42,952 nt of DNA from NCBI GenBank assembly GCA_029834535.1, contig JAQMWT010000280.1, forward strand, positions 1 to 42,952. Reading direction: 5' to 3'. This stretch comes from Chrysophaeum taylorii. Taxonomy: Eukaryota > Sar > Pelagophyceae > Pelagomonadales > Pelagomonadaceae. Below the pieces are notes generated by a model. It saw nothing but the letters and a program-made list of their open reading frames with translations, searched no databases and had not been told where the DNA came from. Below are positions 19,701-28,349 of the stretch, one piece after another. Made by a program: the position numbers and the translations under genes. How positions within the stretch are numbered: the first letter of the stretch is position 1; each line of letters opens with the position of its first letter.

Positions 19701-20922
19701 TCCGCGCGGACGCGATCGCCCCGCGCTCGTCGAAGTGGACTTCCATCCATCGACCGAACCGCGACGAGTTGTTGTTCCGGACGGTCTTGGCGTTGCCGAA
19801 CGCCTCCAAGACCGGGTTGGCCGACAAGATTCGTTGCTCGACGTTCGTCGCCGATCCCGCCACCTCGGCCAAGAAGCTCAGCACTTGCTTCGTGCACTCG
19901 GTCTTCCCGGCCCCCGACTCGCCGCTGATCAGCATCGCTTGGTCGGTCGCATCCACGCGCAGCCGAAGGTACGCGCCGTTCGCGATCGCGAACGGGTGCG
20001 GCGGCAACAGCCTGTTGGGCGCGGGCCGCGCGAACTCGTTCATCAGCTTCACCCCGTAGATCGGGAGCCGTTGGAACGGATTTATAGACACCAACACCGT
20101 GTGGCTCGCCCCAACCCACGTGTAGATCTCGTCCTTCTTGTACCTTTCCTTGATCACGTGCACCATCATGCCCTCGTTCAGATCTTCGAGCAAGACGAGA
20201 TCTTCCTCGAGCCGCGTCAACGCCGACGGCGACACTCTCCACAACGGCTCTTCGAGCTTCTTTTGCTCGTTCCCCACCATCACCACCACCACGCCGTTCG
20301 CTTCCCGCTTCAACACGCGCCCCGGAACCCACGCCTCCTTGGCATCCTCCACCCATACCCACTCCCCGGCATCCTTCTCGTTCTCGTCCTTCAACGCGTC
20401 CGGCTTGTCGTACTGCACGCGCTCCAACGACGGATTGTGATAGTACTTCACGCCGTCGACCGTCTTCTTCTCGACCCACCCGCCCGCTACGGGCCTTCCG
20501 TTGATCATCATCTTCTTCTTCTCCTCCGGTTCCTCTCGTCGTCGTTGCTGTTGCTGTTGTTGTTGTTGTTGTTGTTTTCGCGAGAACGACGACTTGCGCT
20601 TCGGCGGCGCGTCTTCCGCACCACTGCTCTTTTTCTTCGTCTTCTTCCTGCCCGTGGACGCCGCCGCCGAAGATTCGGCGGCGGCGCCCGGGGGGGGCGC
20701 GACCAGGTTGCTGCTACGACTCCGGATCGGCTCGAGCCGCATCTTCAGAGCCGGAATGTCCGATATCTCCGACCACCCCTCGCGTCCCTTGGTCCACGCC
20801 AGGGTCGAAAACGTCACCGTCCCGGCCTTGTAGAGCGTGCGGACCTCCTCGACCCCCAACGGCCCGCGCTGGGCGCCTTGGACGACGACGTACCACATCT
20901 TTGGTCCAATTCTTTGGGACAA
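16783..20922 (-). CDS. Myosin with N-terminal GYF-type and WW domains and a C-terminal MyTH4 domain
   Basis: A 1379-residue actin motor. Residues about 8-60 (MWYVVVQGAQRGPLGVEEVR) form a GYF_2-type domain, and about 144-172 a WW domain (GGWVEKKTVDGVKYYHNPSL), after a polyglutamine run. The motor (about 225-930) has the P-loop GESGAGKT at 334-341, switch I NNNSSRFGRW, switch II DIFGFEIFEKNSFEQL near 607, and the relay/converter DPCYIRCVKPN. No clear IQ motif is seen, so light-chain binding is uncertain. MyTH4-like sequence lies at about 1200-1340 (ATQMFKCVLGFCGD); MyTH4 domains usually bind microtubules or membrane partners. No FERM domain follows. The start could also be the Met at residue 9. 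It diverges from the elongase gene with only 113 bp between the start codons. Confidence 0.92.
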   Translation of the reverse strand: MSQRIGPKMWYVVVQGAQRGPLGVEEVRTLYKAGTVTFSTLAWTKGREGWSEISDIPALKMRLEPIRSRSSNLVAPPPGAAAESSAAASTGRKKTKKKSSGAEDAPPKRKSSFSRKQQQQQQQQQQRRREEPEEKKKMMINGRPVAGGWVEKKTVDGVKYYHNPSLERVQYDKPDALKDENEKDAGEWVWVEDAKEAWVPGRVLKREANGVVVVMVGNEQKKLEEPLWRVSPSALTRLEEDLVLLEDLNEGMMVHVIKERYKKDEIYTWVGASHTVLVSINPFQRLPIYGVKLMNEFARPAPNRLLPPHPFAIANGAYLRLRVDATDQAMLISGESGAGKTECTKQVLSFLAEVAGSATNVEQRILSANPVLEAFGNAKTVRNNNSSRFGRWMEVHFDERGAIASARIENYLLEKSRVVSQARSERSYHVFYQLGNPSRHVYLAGSCFKVQGIDDKADYAAVRRALDQLGFDKKTELDAAFELTAGVLRLGDVEFSARGDGSKVHNQDACVEAAKLVGSTPDALAAALTHTAIEVRGKKTLSPCTPEMATLGAAALAKAIFGRLFDWLVRRINVAVALDESDETHHHHHRGTQFNNNNLIKPHFIGVLDIFGFEIFEKNSFEQLCINYCNEKLQQHFNKHTFKDEDELYKSEGIEFQSVPFIDNQPVLDLIEKKPDGILLALDDEVTAPKGSDAKWLSRCETAHASKKEWKSVAEKATQHVAHSNFFTVCHYAGDVTYISTDFCLKNKDPLGRNLYDLMALEAGSLAREIFPALGCNPRRQPTIAGQFRKQLSSLLKIIDAADPCYIRCVKPNELKKPRTFDAKACVEQLTFAGVFEAVQIRKSGYPFRLAHRRFAARYRPLLAGTTANAASRAAAAATDEARCELILGSVNQDFAGVKLGTSMVLYRAAEHRVLELLRNLALEKIVPVAQRGARRGMGRVYRRLVRRVRDELRATLSTPRLADDAAALDAAIERALAAVGPHQTVFPFLPPELERAKERRHYLQERLDLDVVMRDLLDDKNDEPTYDVLAACVRRADAISAVPGTEDQMALEQRVRDKLAAVAATKIDPLAAAAVDVLDKPLMETVLEEARRARYASPDVQKIEDLLALSDDALTKLQLKRANELNDPDRVVNREIKLKQLALDTYGALFSLDKFQGLRDAREWASRKSRFSTSAKRRALADNMLRHQATAIHCALTLPPPGSNLAGKPYDKKATQMFKCVLGFCGDANHPYPEQLGSEALAAPLAEPGLRIECYAQIIKQLTNNPNAHSLDKAWQLCAVAFASFPPPPAFENTVALFVRSADPAKKDALTAALYAAVYGGPRKHAVKPEELYGLAAQTLNNSDIAARFRDEDTINAAATGTVPPSILSPGVPPPLPH

Positions 20923-21035
20923 ACGGCAATTTCATTCAACGGAACTTAAGGAGAAGAATCGTCTCGTATTTATGAAATATATCACAAGTAAAGTGGCAAG
21001 GAAGCTTGCTCTGATTTCTAACCCCACATTCACCT
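20923..21035. promoter_or_regulatory. Probable bidirectional promoter (myosin / elongase)
   Basis: Only 113 bp separate the divergent start codons. The centre is AT-rich, with TATTTATGAAATATATC (about 20968-20984), which could act as a core promoter. No further sites are claimed. Confidence 0.5.
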
Positions 21036-21863
21036 TTGAGTCTTTTTACTCCTCCTATACCCCACCACATTCAACATTATTTCTCAAACCCCACAAAGGA
21101 TATCATGATACCCCTTGTGGCGACGATCACGGCGACGGCCTACGCGGCCTTTGCCGTCGTCGCCCCCCGCCTCGAATGGAAGAAAACCATCACCACTCCG
21201 ACGACGACGACGACCACCACGTGGGGCTCGAGGGTCCTCGCCGCGCACAACGCGCTCCTGAGCCTCCTGAGCGCGGCGATGTTCGCCGCCGTCGTTGCCG
21301 AGGCCTTCGCCCGCGCGCGAATCGAGGGATCCTGGGGCTTTGTCTTCTGCGAACTCCCCGAGGCCCCGAGATCCGTTGCCTTCGAGGCCTACTACGTCTC
21401 CAAGTACTACGAGCTTTTGGACACCGTCCTCGCCTTTGGGTGCAAAGGCAAGCGCCCCCGACACTACTGGATGCACTGCTATCACCACTGTCTGGTGCTC
21501 TTCATGGCCTACTTCTACACCAAGGGCCAGACGCTGCGGTACCCCGGGATGGCCTTCAACACCTTCGTCCACGTCTTCATGTACTATTACTATTCGCGCG
21601 CCGCCCTCGGCCTCCGATCCCCCTGGAAAGCGTGGATTACGAGGCTCCAGGTACTCCAGTTCGTTACGAGCTTCATCTTCCTCATCCTCGCCCTCCGGAG
21701 GACCCCGAACCTCCTCTTCCCGGGGTCCGCCTGCGCCGGCCGACGCGCCCTCGCCTTCAACTGCGTCTTCAACTTCACCCTCCTCCTCCTCTTCCTCCAA
21801 ATCCTCTTTTCCCAACCCTCCGTCCGCCGCCGCCGCCGCAGCAGCAGCAGCAAAGAAGCCTAA
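21036..21863 (+). CDS. ELO-family very-long-chain fatty-acid elongase (3-ketoacyl-CoA synthase)
   Basis: A 275-residue multi-pass ER membrane protein of usual length for the family. ELO proteins condense malonyl-CoA with an acyl-CoA, the first step of each two-carbon elongation round. The sequence shows KYYELLDTV (about 122-130), the histidine box HCYHH (147-151) in MHCYHHCLVLFMAYF, the NTFVHVFMYYYY segment and LQFVTSFIF. Several hydrophobic helices follow, and the end is Arg/Ser/Lys-rich. The residue between the first histidine and the YHH is Cys, where Val is common. The start could instead be the Met at 21105, which opens directly into a membrane helix. Substrate chain length and saturation cannot be told. 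Confidence 0.9.
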   Translation: MSLFTPPIPHHIQHYFSNPTKDIMIPLVATITATAYAAFAVVAPRLEWKKTITTPTTTTTTTWGSRVLAAHNALLSLLSAAMFAAVVAEAFARARIEGSWGFVFCELPEAPRSVAFEAYYVSKYYELLDTVLAFGCKGKRPRHYWMHCYHHCLVLFMAYFYTKGQTLRYPGMAFNTFVHVFMYYYYSRAALGLRSPWKAWITRLQVLQFVTSFIFLILALRRTPNLLFPGSACAGRRALAFNCVFNFTLLLLFLQILFSQPSVRRRRRSSSSKEA

Positions 21864-22021
21864 TAGGTAGTCGTTGTCGCGTAGGGCTCCACCCACCATC
21901 TATGGCAGCAGCAGCCCCTATACGTGGTAGATACCACCAATAGTGGATCCACGCGAAACGGAATTCTATCGACTCGAAAAATTGCAGACGACGGCGACGG
22001 CGACCGCGGCCAACAAGGAGG

Positions 22022-25000
22022 ATGTCGGAGTCAGTCTACATAAAGTTCAAGGCGACCGAGGCCCGGCCATCGGACGCCGAGGTGGAGGAACTGTTCGACA
22101 AGGTGCTGACGGCACTGCTCGTGCCGGAGCAGGCCCAGACGTCCCTCCGAGCGAACGAAACGATAGAGGGAAAATGGCGGCTCGTCCAGATGAACGCGCA
22201 GCTGCTGGACACGGGGGGTCGGTCGGCGACGTTCGCGGCCGACGACATCGCGCTGCTCGAGCAACTCAAGCAGCAAGCCTCGCGGCCCTCGCTCCGGGAC
22301 GTGGAGGAGCTGAGCAAGCGCCTGGCGACCGGATCTCGCGGGCTTCTCCAGGGCTTTTACAGCCAAGGGGGGTTGGGTATTTTGGCGAAGATGCTGTGGG
22401 CCCGGGTGGACCGGGACGCCTACACCGAGCTCGACAGCGTGTTGTGCGTGGCGATCTTCAGTTGCGTCAAAGTCGTGATGAACCACAGGAAGGGCCTCGA
22501 GAAGGCGACGAGCTTTCAGGCGCTGCTGCGCGCCATCGTCGCGGCGTCGATCCACGACCCCGTGTCGCTCACGGGGGCGCCCGTGGCCGCGATCGGGCTC
22601 GAGCTCCTGGCGGTGGCCGCGCACTTCGGGGCCGCCGACCGCGTCTCGGCCGCGCTCGTCGCCGAGGACGACCACGACGTCCTCGACCCTTTCTCGCGCT
22701 TGCGTGCCCAGGTGCTCGACGCGGGCAGCAGCAGCAGCTCGGTGAGCAAGGGCGTCGGCGCCGCCGTCCTGACTCTTGCGAACGAGCTGGTGTGCGCGGA
22801 GCGCGATACCGTCAAACGGTGCACCCTCCGCGCTTGCGCGGCTCCGCTCTTCCGAAGGATGCGATTTGACGACGATTCCGTTTCTCGGACCAAGGTCGAC
22901 GCGGCGCGGCGCGCGGCGGAGATGGAGGGTGAGCTCGTCACCACCAAACAGAGCAACGTTGCTCAAACCATCGGAAAGCTCGTGCGGACCCAGCGAACCA
23001 AGCGCCGGGACTTTACGCTGCGCGGGACGCGCCTCTCGTGGGCGTCGGCCGACGCGGACGTCGGTCGAGGAACTCCCAGGCAACCGTCCAAGAGGCGTCT
23101 CACGATGCCGCCGAGCACGACGACGACGACGGCGGCGGCGGCGTCGAGAAGAGGCTCCGGCGGGGGTCCCGACGAGGAGGATTTGCGGTACGTTGACCTC
23201 GAGACCGTCTCTGACCTCGCGCCCTTCACGCACGACTCGGAGCTCCGCGCCGAGTCGCCGTTTGGCTTCGAGCTCGCGGCGAGCAGCGGCAAGACGTTTC
23301 CGCTCGGCGCCGCCTCCCACTTCGAGCGCCGCGCCTGGCTCCGCGCCCTCCAGCGCGCCCTCGATCGCATCGAGCTCGCGCGCCAGCTCGACCCGACCGA
23401 GGACGACGCGTCGTCGGCCCGCCCGCGCTCGGTCGGCTCGGTCGCGAGCGACGACGACCCCTGGTCGGCGAGCCTCGCGCGCGTTAACGCGTCCTCCGCG
23501 GCCATCGACGCCCGCGCCGACGAGGTTCTGAAGGCCCAGACCGCGGCCTTCGAGGCCATCGCCGACCAGGATCGCATTGAGGCCCTCGCCGAGGACGGCG
23601 TCGACCTCGCCGACTTGGGCGCCGTTCTTCGCAAGGTGGCCGACAAGGCCGACGAGGACCTCGACGCCCGCAAGCGGGTCCTCGAGCTCGGCGTCAATGC
23701 CCTCCGCAGCCTCGCTGCCCGCAGCCCCCAGACATTTCCAAAGGTCGACGACGCCCTCCTCAACGGCCTCCCGCCGCCCCGCGGACAGAACGAAAAACCG
23801 TCGCCGCCGCCGTCGAAACCGCCCGCGCCGCCGCCGCCGCCGCTGCCCGAGGGGCCGCCGCCCCTCCCCCCCAAGGGACCGCCGCCCCTCCCGCCCAAGG
23901 GACCGCCGCCGCTCCCGAACACTGCTGCTGCCGCCGCCGCCGCCGCCTCTAATTCGAAGAGCTATGCCCCTCCTCCGCGGATCCCGAAGAAAAAACCGCT
24001 GCTGCTGCCGCCGACCCCCGAACACGAGGAGGCAGCGCATCCTCCTCCTCCTCCGGAACGAGAAGAGGAAGCGGCGCCGCCGAAGAGGGTTCCGCCACCG
24101 ATGCCGGCCAAGCCGCCGCCCGATGCTGCTACTGCTGCTGCTGCTGCTGCTGCGTCGAACAAGGACCCGCGGCTGTCCAAGTACGCGCGAATGCTGCAGA
24201 TGGGCATCCCGCGCGCGGCCGTCGAGAACAAGATGCGGGCCGAGGGCCTCGACCCGAGCATGGTGCTGGGGGGCGACGCGCGCGCCCCCCGATGCCGGTC
24301 GATTGCGCTATCGCGCCGGCAGGCGGTCGCGTACGGCGCGCCGCCGCGCGTCGAGATGCGCGCCTGGCACTGGCAGCCGCTGCGGGGCGACGACGCCAAG
24401 AAAGCTGCGGTTTGGCGCGGCGCCGACGACCTCGCACAGCTCGTCGATAAGGACTGGGTCGACGTGGCGTTCGCCAAGATGGCCGCGCCCGGCAGGCAGC
24501 CCAGCAGGCCCGACGAGGCGACGTCGTCGTCGTCGTCGAGGAAGAGCTTCGTAGATCCGCGAAAGCAGCAGAACTGCGGGATCGTCCTGGCCAAGCTCAA
24601 GCGACCCCCGCGAGACATCGCGACCGCCGTCTTCCGAGGCGACGCCAGAGACCTCGACGCGGCGCAGGTCGAGATGTTGTCGCACGTCAAGCCGAGCGGC
24701 GACGACTTCGCGGCGGCGCTCGAGCGCGAGGATCTCGACGACGTCGACGAGGTCAAGGGCGTGGCGGCCGTGGAGGTGTTCTTCCGCTCGGCGGCTCTCG
24801 TCCCGGCCTTTGGGGATCGACTCGACGCCCTCGCGCTTCGCCACTCGCTCGACGCGCACGCGCGGACGCTCGAGGCGGCAGTTTCCGACGTCGAGCGAGC
24901 CTGTTTCGCGGCCGTCGAATCGGTCGAGCTCGGGATCGCGCTCTCGGCCTGCCTCGCCGTCGGCAACTACGTCAACGGCGGCACGCCTCGCGGCGGCGCG

Positions 25001-25816
25001 GAGGGTTTTTCGCTCGCAACCCTTGCCCGCGTCGCGACCACCAAGGGTCGCGACGGGTCGACCCTCGCGCACCACGTCGTCCGCGTCGTCGAGAAAAAAG
25101 ACCCCGAGGCCCTCGACCGCCTCGCCAAACTCCGCGCCTTCGATCGCGCCGCCGCCTCGAGCCTGCCCGGTGCCTGGGACGAGGCCTACAAAGACCTCTC
25201 TGCAAAACTCGCACGATTGGACGCGACCCTCGCCGACGACGCCAAGGCCGTCGAGACGGCTCGCGTCGCACTCGAGGAATACCACAACGCCAAAGCTGGG
25301 GAACCGACGACGACATCGCAAAACGACGACGACGACGACGACGAGGAGGTCGAGGACGAGTTCGTCCTCGAGGCCGCCGACGACGACGAGCCGGTCCAAC
25401 CCCTCGAACGCGTCGCCTTCCTCAACTCGATGTCACCCTTTGCCAAAGCCGCCAAACTCCGGTTGGACAACCTCCGCAAGGATCGCGCAAAAATCGACAA
25501 CCTCCTCGTGTCCACCGTCGTCGCCTTTGGCGAAACATCCTCGGTCCCCACCACGCCCGCCGAGCTCTTCGGGGACTACCTCGGCGCCTTTGTCAAGGGC
25601 CTCCTCAAAGTCCGAACCTCCTCCACCTCCTTCAGAGACGTCCGCAGCCCCACCAAGCCTCCCAACGTCCGACCCACGCCCCAACAACAACAACCGACGA
25701 GGGCCTCGGCGGAGAACCTCTTCGACGCCTTCTCCGAGGTCCAGACGAGCCAAGCGAGCCTCATTAACGCCTTCCGCCGCCGCCAGGACGAGCCCCTCGC
25801 CGCCCCGGCTGCATAG
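22022..25816 (+). CDS. Diaphanous-type formin with a PH domain (GBD/FH3-PH-FH1-FH2)
   Basis: A 1264-residue actin nucleator. Residues about 1-290 are helical and resemble the GTPase-binding/FH3 region (LLQGFYSQGGLGILAKML). Residues about 304-450 resemble a PH domain (KRRDFTLRGTRLSW … ERRAWLRALQRAL), which could bind phosphoinositides. FH1 (about 593-712) is a set of polyproline runs for profilin-actin. Residues 715-750 (KYARMLQMGIPRAAVENKM … EGLDPSMVL) resemble the motif in the WASH-complex subunit CCDC53. FH2 starts near 778 (MRAWHWQPL), with QNCGIVLAKLKRPP and the conserved LAVGNYVNGG. An acidic stretch and a C-terminal tail follow. No clear DAD autoregulatory motif was recognised. The start ATG follows a purine-rich AAGGAGG and gives a full N-terminal domain. 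Confidence 0.9.
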   Translation: MSESVYIKFKATEARPSDAEVEELFDKVLTALLVPEQAQTSLRANETIEGKWRLVQMNAQLLDTGGRSATFAADDIALLEQLKQQASRPSLRDVEELSKRLATGSRGLLQGFYSQGGLGILAKMLWARVDRDAYTELDSVLCVAIFSCVKVVMNHRKGLEKATSFQALLRAIVAASIHDPVSLTGAPVAAIGLELLAVAAHFGAADRVSAALVAEDDHDVLDPFSRLRAQVLDAGSSSSSVSKGVGAAVLTLANELVCAERDTVKRCTLRACAAPLFRRMRFDDDSVSRTKVDAARRAAEMEGELVTTKQSNVAQTIGKLVRTQRTKRRDFTLRGTRLSWASADADVGRGTPRQPSKRRLTMPPSTTTTTAAAASRRGSGGGPDEEDLRYVDLETVSDLAPFTHDSELRAESPFGFELAASSGKTFPLGAASHFERRAWLRALQRALDRIELARQLDPTEDDASSARPRSVGSVASDDDPWSASLARVNASSAAIDARADEVLKAQTAAFEAIADQDRIEALAEDGVDLADLGAVLRKVADKADEDLDARKRVLELGVNALRSLAARSPQTFPKVDDALLNGLPPPRGQNEKPSPPPSKPPAPPPPPLPEGPPPLPPKGPPPLPPKGPPPLPNTAAAAAAAASNSKSYAPPPRIPKKKPLLLPPTPEHEEAAHPPPPPEREEEAAPPKRVPPPMPAKPPPDAATAAAAAAASNKDPRLSKYARMLQMGIPRAAVENKMRAEGLDPSMVLGGDARAPRCRSIALSRRQAVAYGAPPRVEMRAWHWQPLRGDDAKKAAVWRGADDLAQLVDKDWVDVAFAKMAAPGRQPSRPDEATSSSSSRKSFVDPRKQQNCGIVLAKLKRPPRDIATAVFRGDARDLDAAQVEMLSHVKPSGDDFAAALEREDLDDVDEVKGVAAVEVFFRSAALVPAFGDRLDALALRHSLDAHARTLEAAVSDVERACFAAVESVELGIALSACLAVGNYVNGGTPRGGAEGFSLATLARVATTKGRDGSTLAHHVVRVVEKKDPEALDRLAKLRAFDRAAASSLPGAWDEAYKDLSAKLARLDATLADDAKAVETARVALEEYHNAKAGEPTTTSQNDDDDDDEEVEDEFVLEAADDDEPVQPLERVAFLNSMSPFAKAAKLRLDNLRKDRAKIDNLLVSTVVAFGETSSVPTTPAELFGDYLGAFVKGLLKVRTSSTSFRDVRSPTKPPNVRPTPQQQQPTRASAENLFDAFSEVQTSQASLINAFRRRQDEPLAAPAA

Positions 25817-25822
25817 CTCGGT

Positions 25823-25860
<38 letters not shown>

Positions 25861-26188
25861 GTCTGTCTGTCTGTCTGTCTGGGGTGTTTGCTGTTGTGTA
25901 GCTTCTTTCTTGATGGTGCGGGGGCGTGAGGGATTGGCATCATCATACAAGGCGGAAATAGGAAAACCGTTTGAGAGGGGTCGAATTCGAATCTGCGTGG
26001 TGTAGAAATATGAATTATTATTATTCGAAATGAAGGAATAAAATTACTGTAGAAAGGAGGGTAAATGCCACCACATCACTTGTAGAAAAAATTGCGGTGG
26101 TTTGACGTGAGGGTTGAATCTTCTTCAATCTTCAATACCCTCTCTTCCTTCTCCAGCTGCCTCGTCTCCACTGAGGTGTTCGGACAAA
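25817..26188. other. Spacer between formin and aldo-keto reductase genes
   Basis: About 370 bp with a CT/CTGT microsatellite and an AT-richer stretch (26000-26100). It is likely the 3' flank of the formin and the promoter of the next gene. No gene is seen. Confidence 0.6.
25826..25881. repeat. Compound (CT)n(CTGT)n microsatellite
   Basis: About 30 bases of CT are followed by about six CTGT units, just after the formin stop codon. Confidence 0.9.
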
Positions 26189-28219
26189 ATGATAACAGCG
26201 ATGCGCCAGACGATCGAGTTCGAGGCAAGTCGGCCTCTGGGCCTGGGGGTCGACGACACGCTCCAGGTCCAGCGGATCAACGACCCCCTCTCGCCCGCCG
26301 TCACCCAGGCCAAGTACTCAATCCTCAGGTGGCGCGTTGTGGCCGTCGACGGCCGGCCCGTCGCAACCAAGGAAGGCCTCGTCGAGGCCCTCGCAGCCGC
26401 GCGGGACGCGGAGAGGATGGTGGAGCTTACGTTCGAGGCAGCCTCGGAACAACAGCAGCAGCAGCAGCCGATGCGGCCGCCGCCGCCGCCGCCGCCGGTC
26501 AAGCGACCTAAAGTTGCCGACGAGGGTTTAGACGAGGTCGTGGAGGAGAAAGTGTCCGAGGAAGCGAGGGAGCTGCTGCAGCTGCGGTCGACGCTCCCGA
26601 GCTTCGAGCTGGCCGGGGAGAGGACCACCCGGCTGTTGACAGGGAGCTGCACGTGGCAGCTCAACCCCGGCGACGCGACGCGATCGGACGTCGCCGTTCA
26701 CGCGTGCGCGGCTTACACCGTCCTGGGGTGCCGGACCTTTGACTGCGGGGACATATACGCGGGGGTCGAGGAGCTCGTTGGCCGCTTCGTGGCGACGGCG
26801 CGGGGCCACTCGCGCGACCTCGCCGACTGCGTGCGCATACACACCAAGGTGATTCCCGACGTTTCTGCCCGGAAAGTCACCCTCGGTCGCCGCATCGCCG
26901 CCTCTGTCCTAAGGTCGGCCAACCGCCTCGGGGTCCCCACCATCGACGTGGTCAAGCTTCACTGGTGGGACGCCTCGCAGCCGGGCTTTGGCGAGGCATT
27001 GGAGGCGCTGCGAGGCCTCAAGCGTCGGGGCGTCGTCCGAGCGATCGGGCTGTGCAACGTCCCCAGCCTCGGCGACGCCGAGGACGTTGCCTGCGTCCAG
27101 TGCAATCTCAGTCTCGTCGACCGCCGACCCTTGGTATCGGGCCTCGTCGCCGAGGCAAAACGACGGGGCCTCGCGGTCCTCGCCCACGGCTGCTTGTGCG
27201 GAGGTCTGGTTTCCGACGCCTGGATCGACCGCCCGCCGCCCGCCGTCGACGACCTCCCTCCGGGGATGGCGGCCAACCGCGTCTACATCGACGAGTTCGG
27301 GGGCTGGGACGCCTTTCAAGCTCTCCTCCACACGCTCCGCGAGATCGCCGAGGGAAAAGGCTGCACGGTGTCGCAGGTCGCGATTGCGTGGACGCTGCGC
27401 GGCGACGGTGTCTCCGCGGTCGTCTTAGGCGCCCGCGACGCCGACCACGTCAAAAAAGCCGCCACGGCGGTGTCGATGACCCTTACCGATGCCGAAGTCG
27501 CCAAGATCGACGCCCGCCTCCGAGGCCGAGGCCCCACCGGACCCGTCTTTGGTCTCGAGAGGGACCCGGATCACGTCCTCTACCGACTCTGCGGCGCCGG
27601 CGCCGACGGCTCCCTCCGACACCCCGTCGACCGCAACGCCTCCCTCGCGGGCTCGGAGACCCATCTCAAGGAATGCGCCGCGAGGCTCCGCGTCCTCCAC
27701 GACACCTACGACCGGGCGATGCCCCCCGTCCCCGACGACCTCGAGCTCCTCCGACCCAGACGCCAGCAGCAAGAAGAAGGAACCGCAACGACGACGACGA
27801 CGACGACGAAAAAGCCCTGGATGGCCTCCTCGGCTTACAAGTACCTCACAACCCACGAACTCGTCCTCCTCCTCCGCAGCTTCGTCGCCGAGATCGACTG
27901 CCTCGCCGACGACGACGACGCCGACCAAATCAGACCCGTCCGCACGTTCGCTGCCAAGATGCTCGCCTCGGCCGAACAGGCGCTCTTTGTCGAGGCTCGC
28001 GAGGAGTCCACGACCTCGCCGCGCGCATCGAGACCCTCGCACTCCAGAACTACCTCCAAGGCCGCCGAGGCCGCCTCTGCCGCCTTCCGCGACCGCATCC
28101 TCCAGTCCTGCGCCCGAATCGCCAAGGCGGCAGCAGCCCAATCTGCTGCTGCTGCTGGTGGTGGTGGTGGTGGTGGTGTGTTGATGCAGGGACGACAACG
28201 ACGGACCGAGACGCGTTGA
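26189..28219 (+). CDS. Aldo-keto reductase with N-terminal PDZ-like domain and C-terminal extension
   Basis: A 676-residue protein from the ATG at 26189, which has an A-rich context. An in-frame ATG at 26114 would add 25 Ser/Pro-rich residues and is less likely. Residues about 1-85 (ASRPLGLGVDDTLQVQRI … VVAVDGRPV) resemble a PDZ domain. The aldo-keto reductase part spans about 145-445 and shows the full tetrad: D185 and Y190 (FDCGDIYAG), K220 (IHTKV) and H258 (KLHWWD). It ends with GARDADHVKKAATAVSM, which matches the C-terminal side of the barrel. Such enzymes reduce carbonyls with NADPH. About 230 residues follow, low-complexity and Ala/Gly-rich, with a helical segment (TTHELVLLLRSFVAEIDCL). 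Typical family members are about 320 residues, so both ends are additions. Substrate unknown. Confidence 0.88.
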   Translation: MITAMRQTIEFEASRPLGLGVDDTLQVQRINDPLSPAVTQAKYSILRWRVVAVDGRPVATKEGLVEALAAARDAERMVELTFEAASEQQQQQQPMRPPPPPPPVKRPKVADEGLDEVVEEKVSEEARELLQLRSTLPSFELAGERTTRLLTGSCTWQLNPGDATRSDVAVHACAAYTVLGCRTFDCGDIYAGVEELVGRFVATARGHSRDLADCVRIHTKVIPDVSARKVTLGRRIAASVLRSANRLGVPTIDVVKLHWWDASQPGFGEALEALRGLKRRGVVRAIGLCNVPSLGDAEDVACVQCNLSLVDRRPLVSGLVAEAKRRGLAVLAHGCLCGGLVSDAWIDRPPPAVDDLPPGMAANRVYIDEFGGWDAFQALLHTLREIAEGKGCTVSQVAIAWTLRGDGVSAVVLGARDADHVKKAATAVSMTLTDAEVAKIDARLRGRGPTGPVFGLERDPDHVLYRLCGAGADGSLRHPVDRNASLAGSETHLKECAARLRVLHDTYDRAMPPVPDDLELLRPRRQQQEEGTATTTTTTTKKPWMASSAYKYLTTHELVLLLRSFVAEIDCLADDDDADQIRPVRTFAAKMLASAEQALFVEAREESTTSPRASRPSHSRTTSKAAEAASAAFRDRILQSCARIAKAAAAQSAAAAGGGGGGGVLMQGRQRRTETR

Positions 28220-28349
28220 CTGGTGCCGGGGCCGACGACGACAGTGCCTCCTCCGGGGGGGAGCAATGCACCCTTCAGTGACCGACCTACCACCTTCTTT
28301 ATGTGTACTTTAGTAGAATTACGTTATAATGATAATATAAGAGCCGTTT

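Noticed and set aside
18130..20949. Plus-strand frame of 939 residues
   Set aside because: It is opposite to the myosin motor, whose motifs are beyond doubt; high GC content keeps antisense frames open.
22031..24040. Minus-strand frame of 669 residues
   Set aside because: It is antisense to the formin; no domain was recognised.
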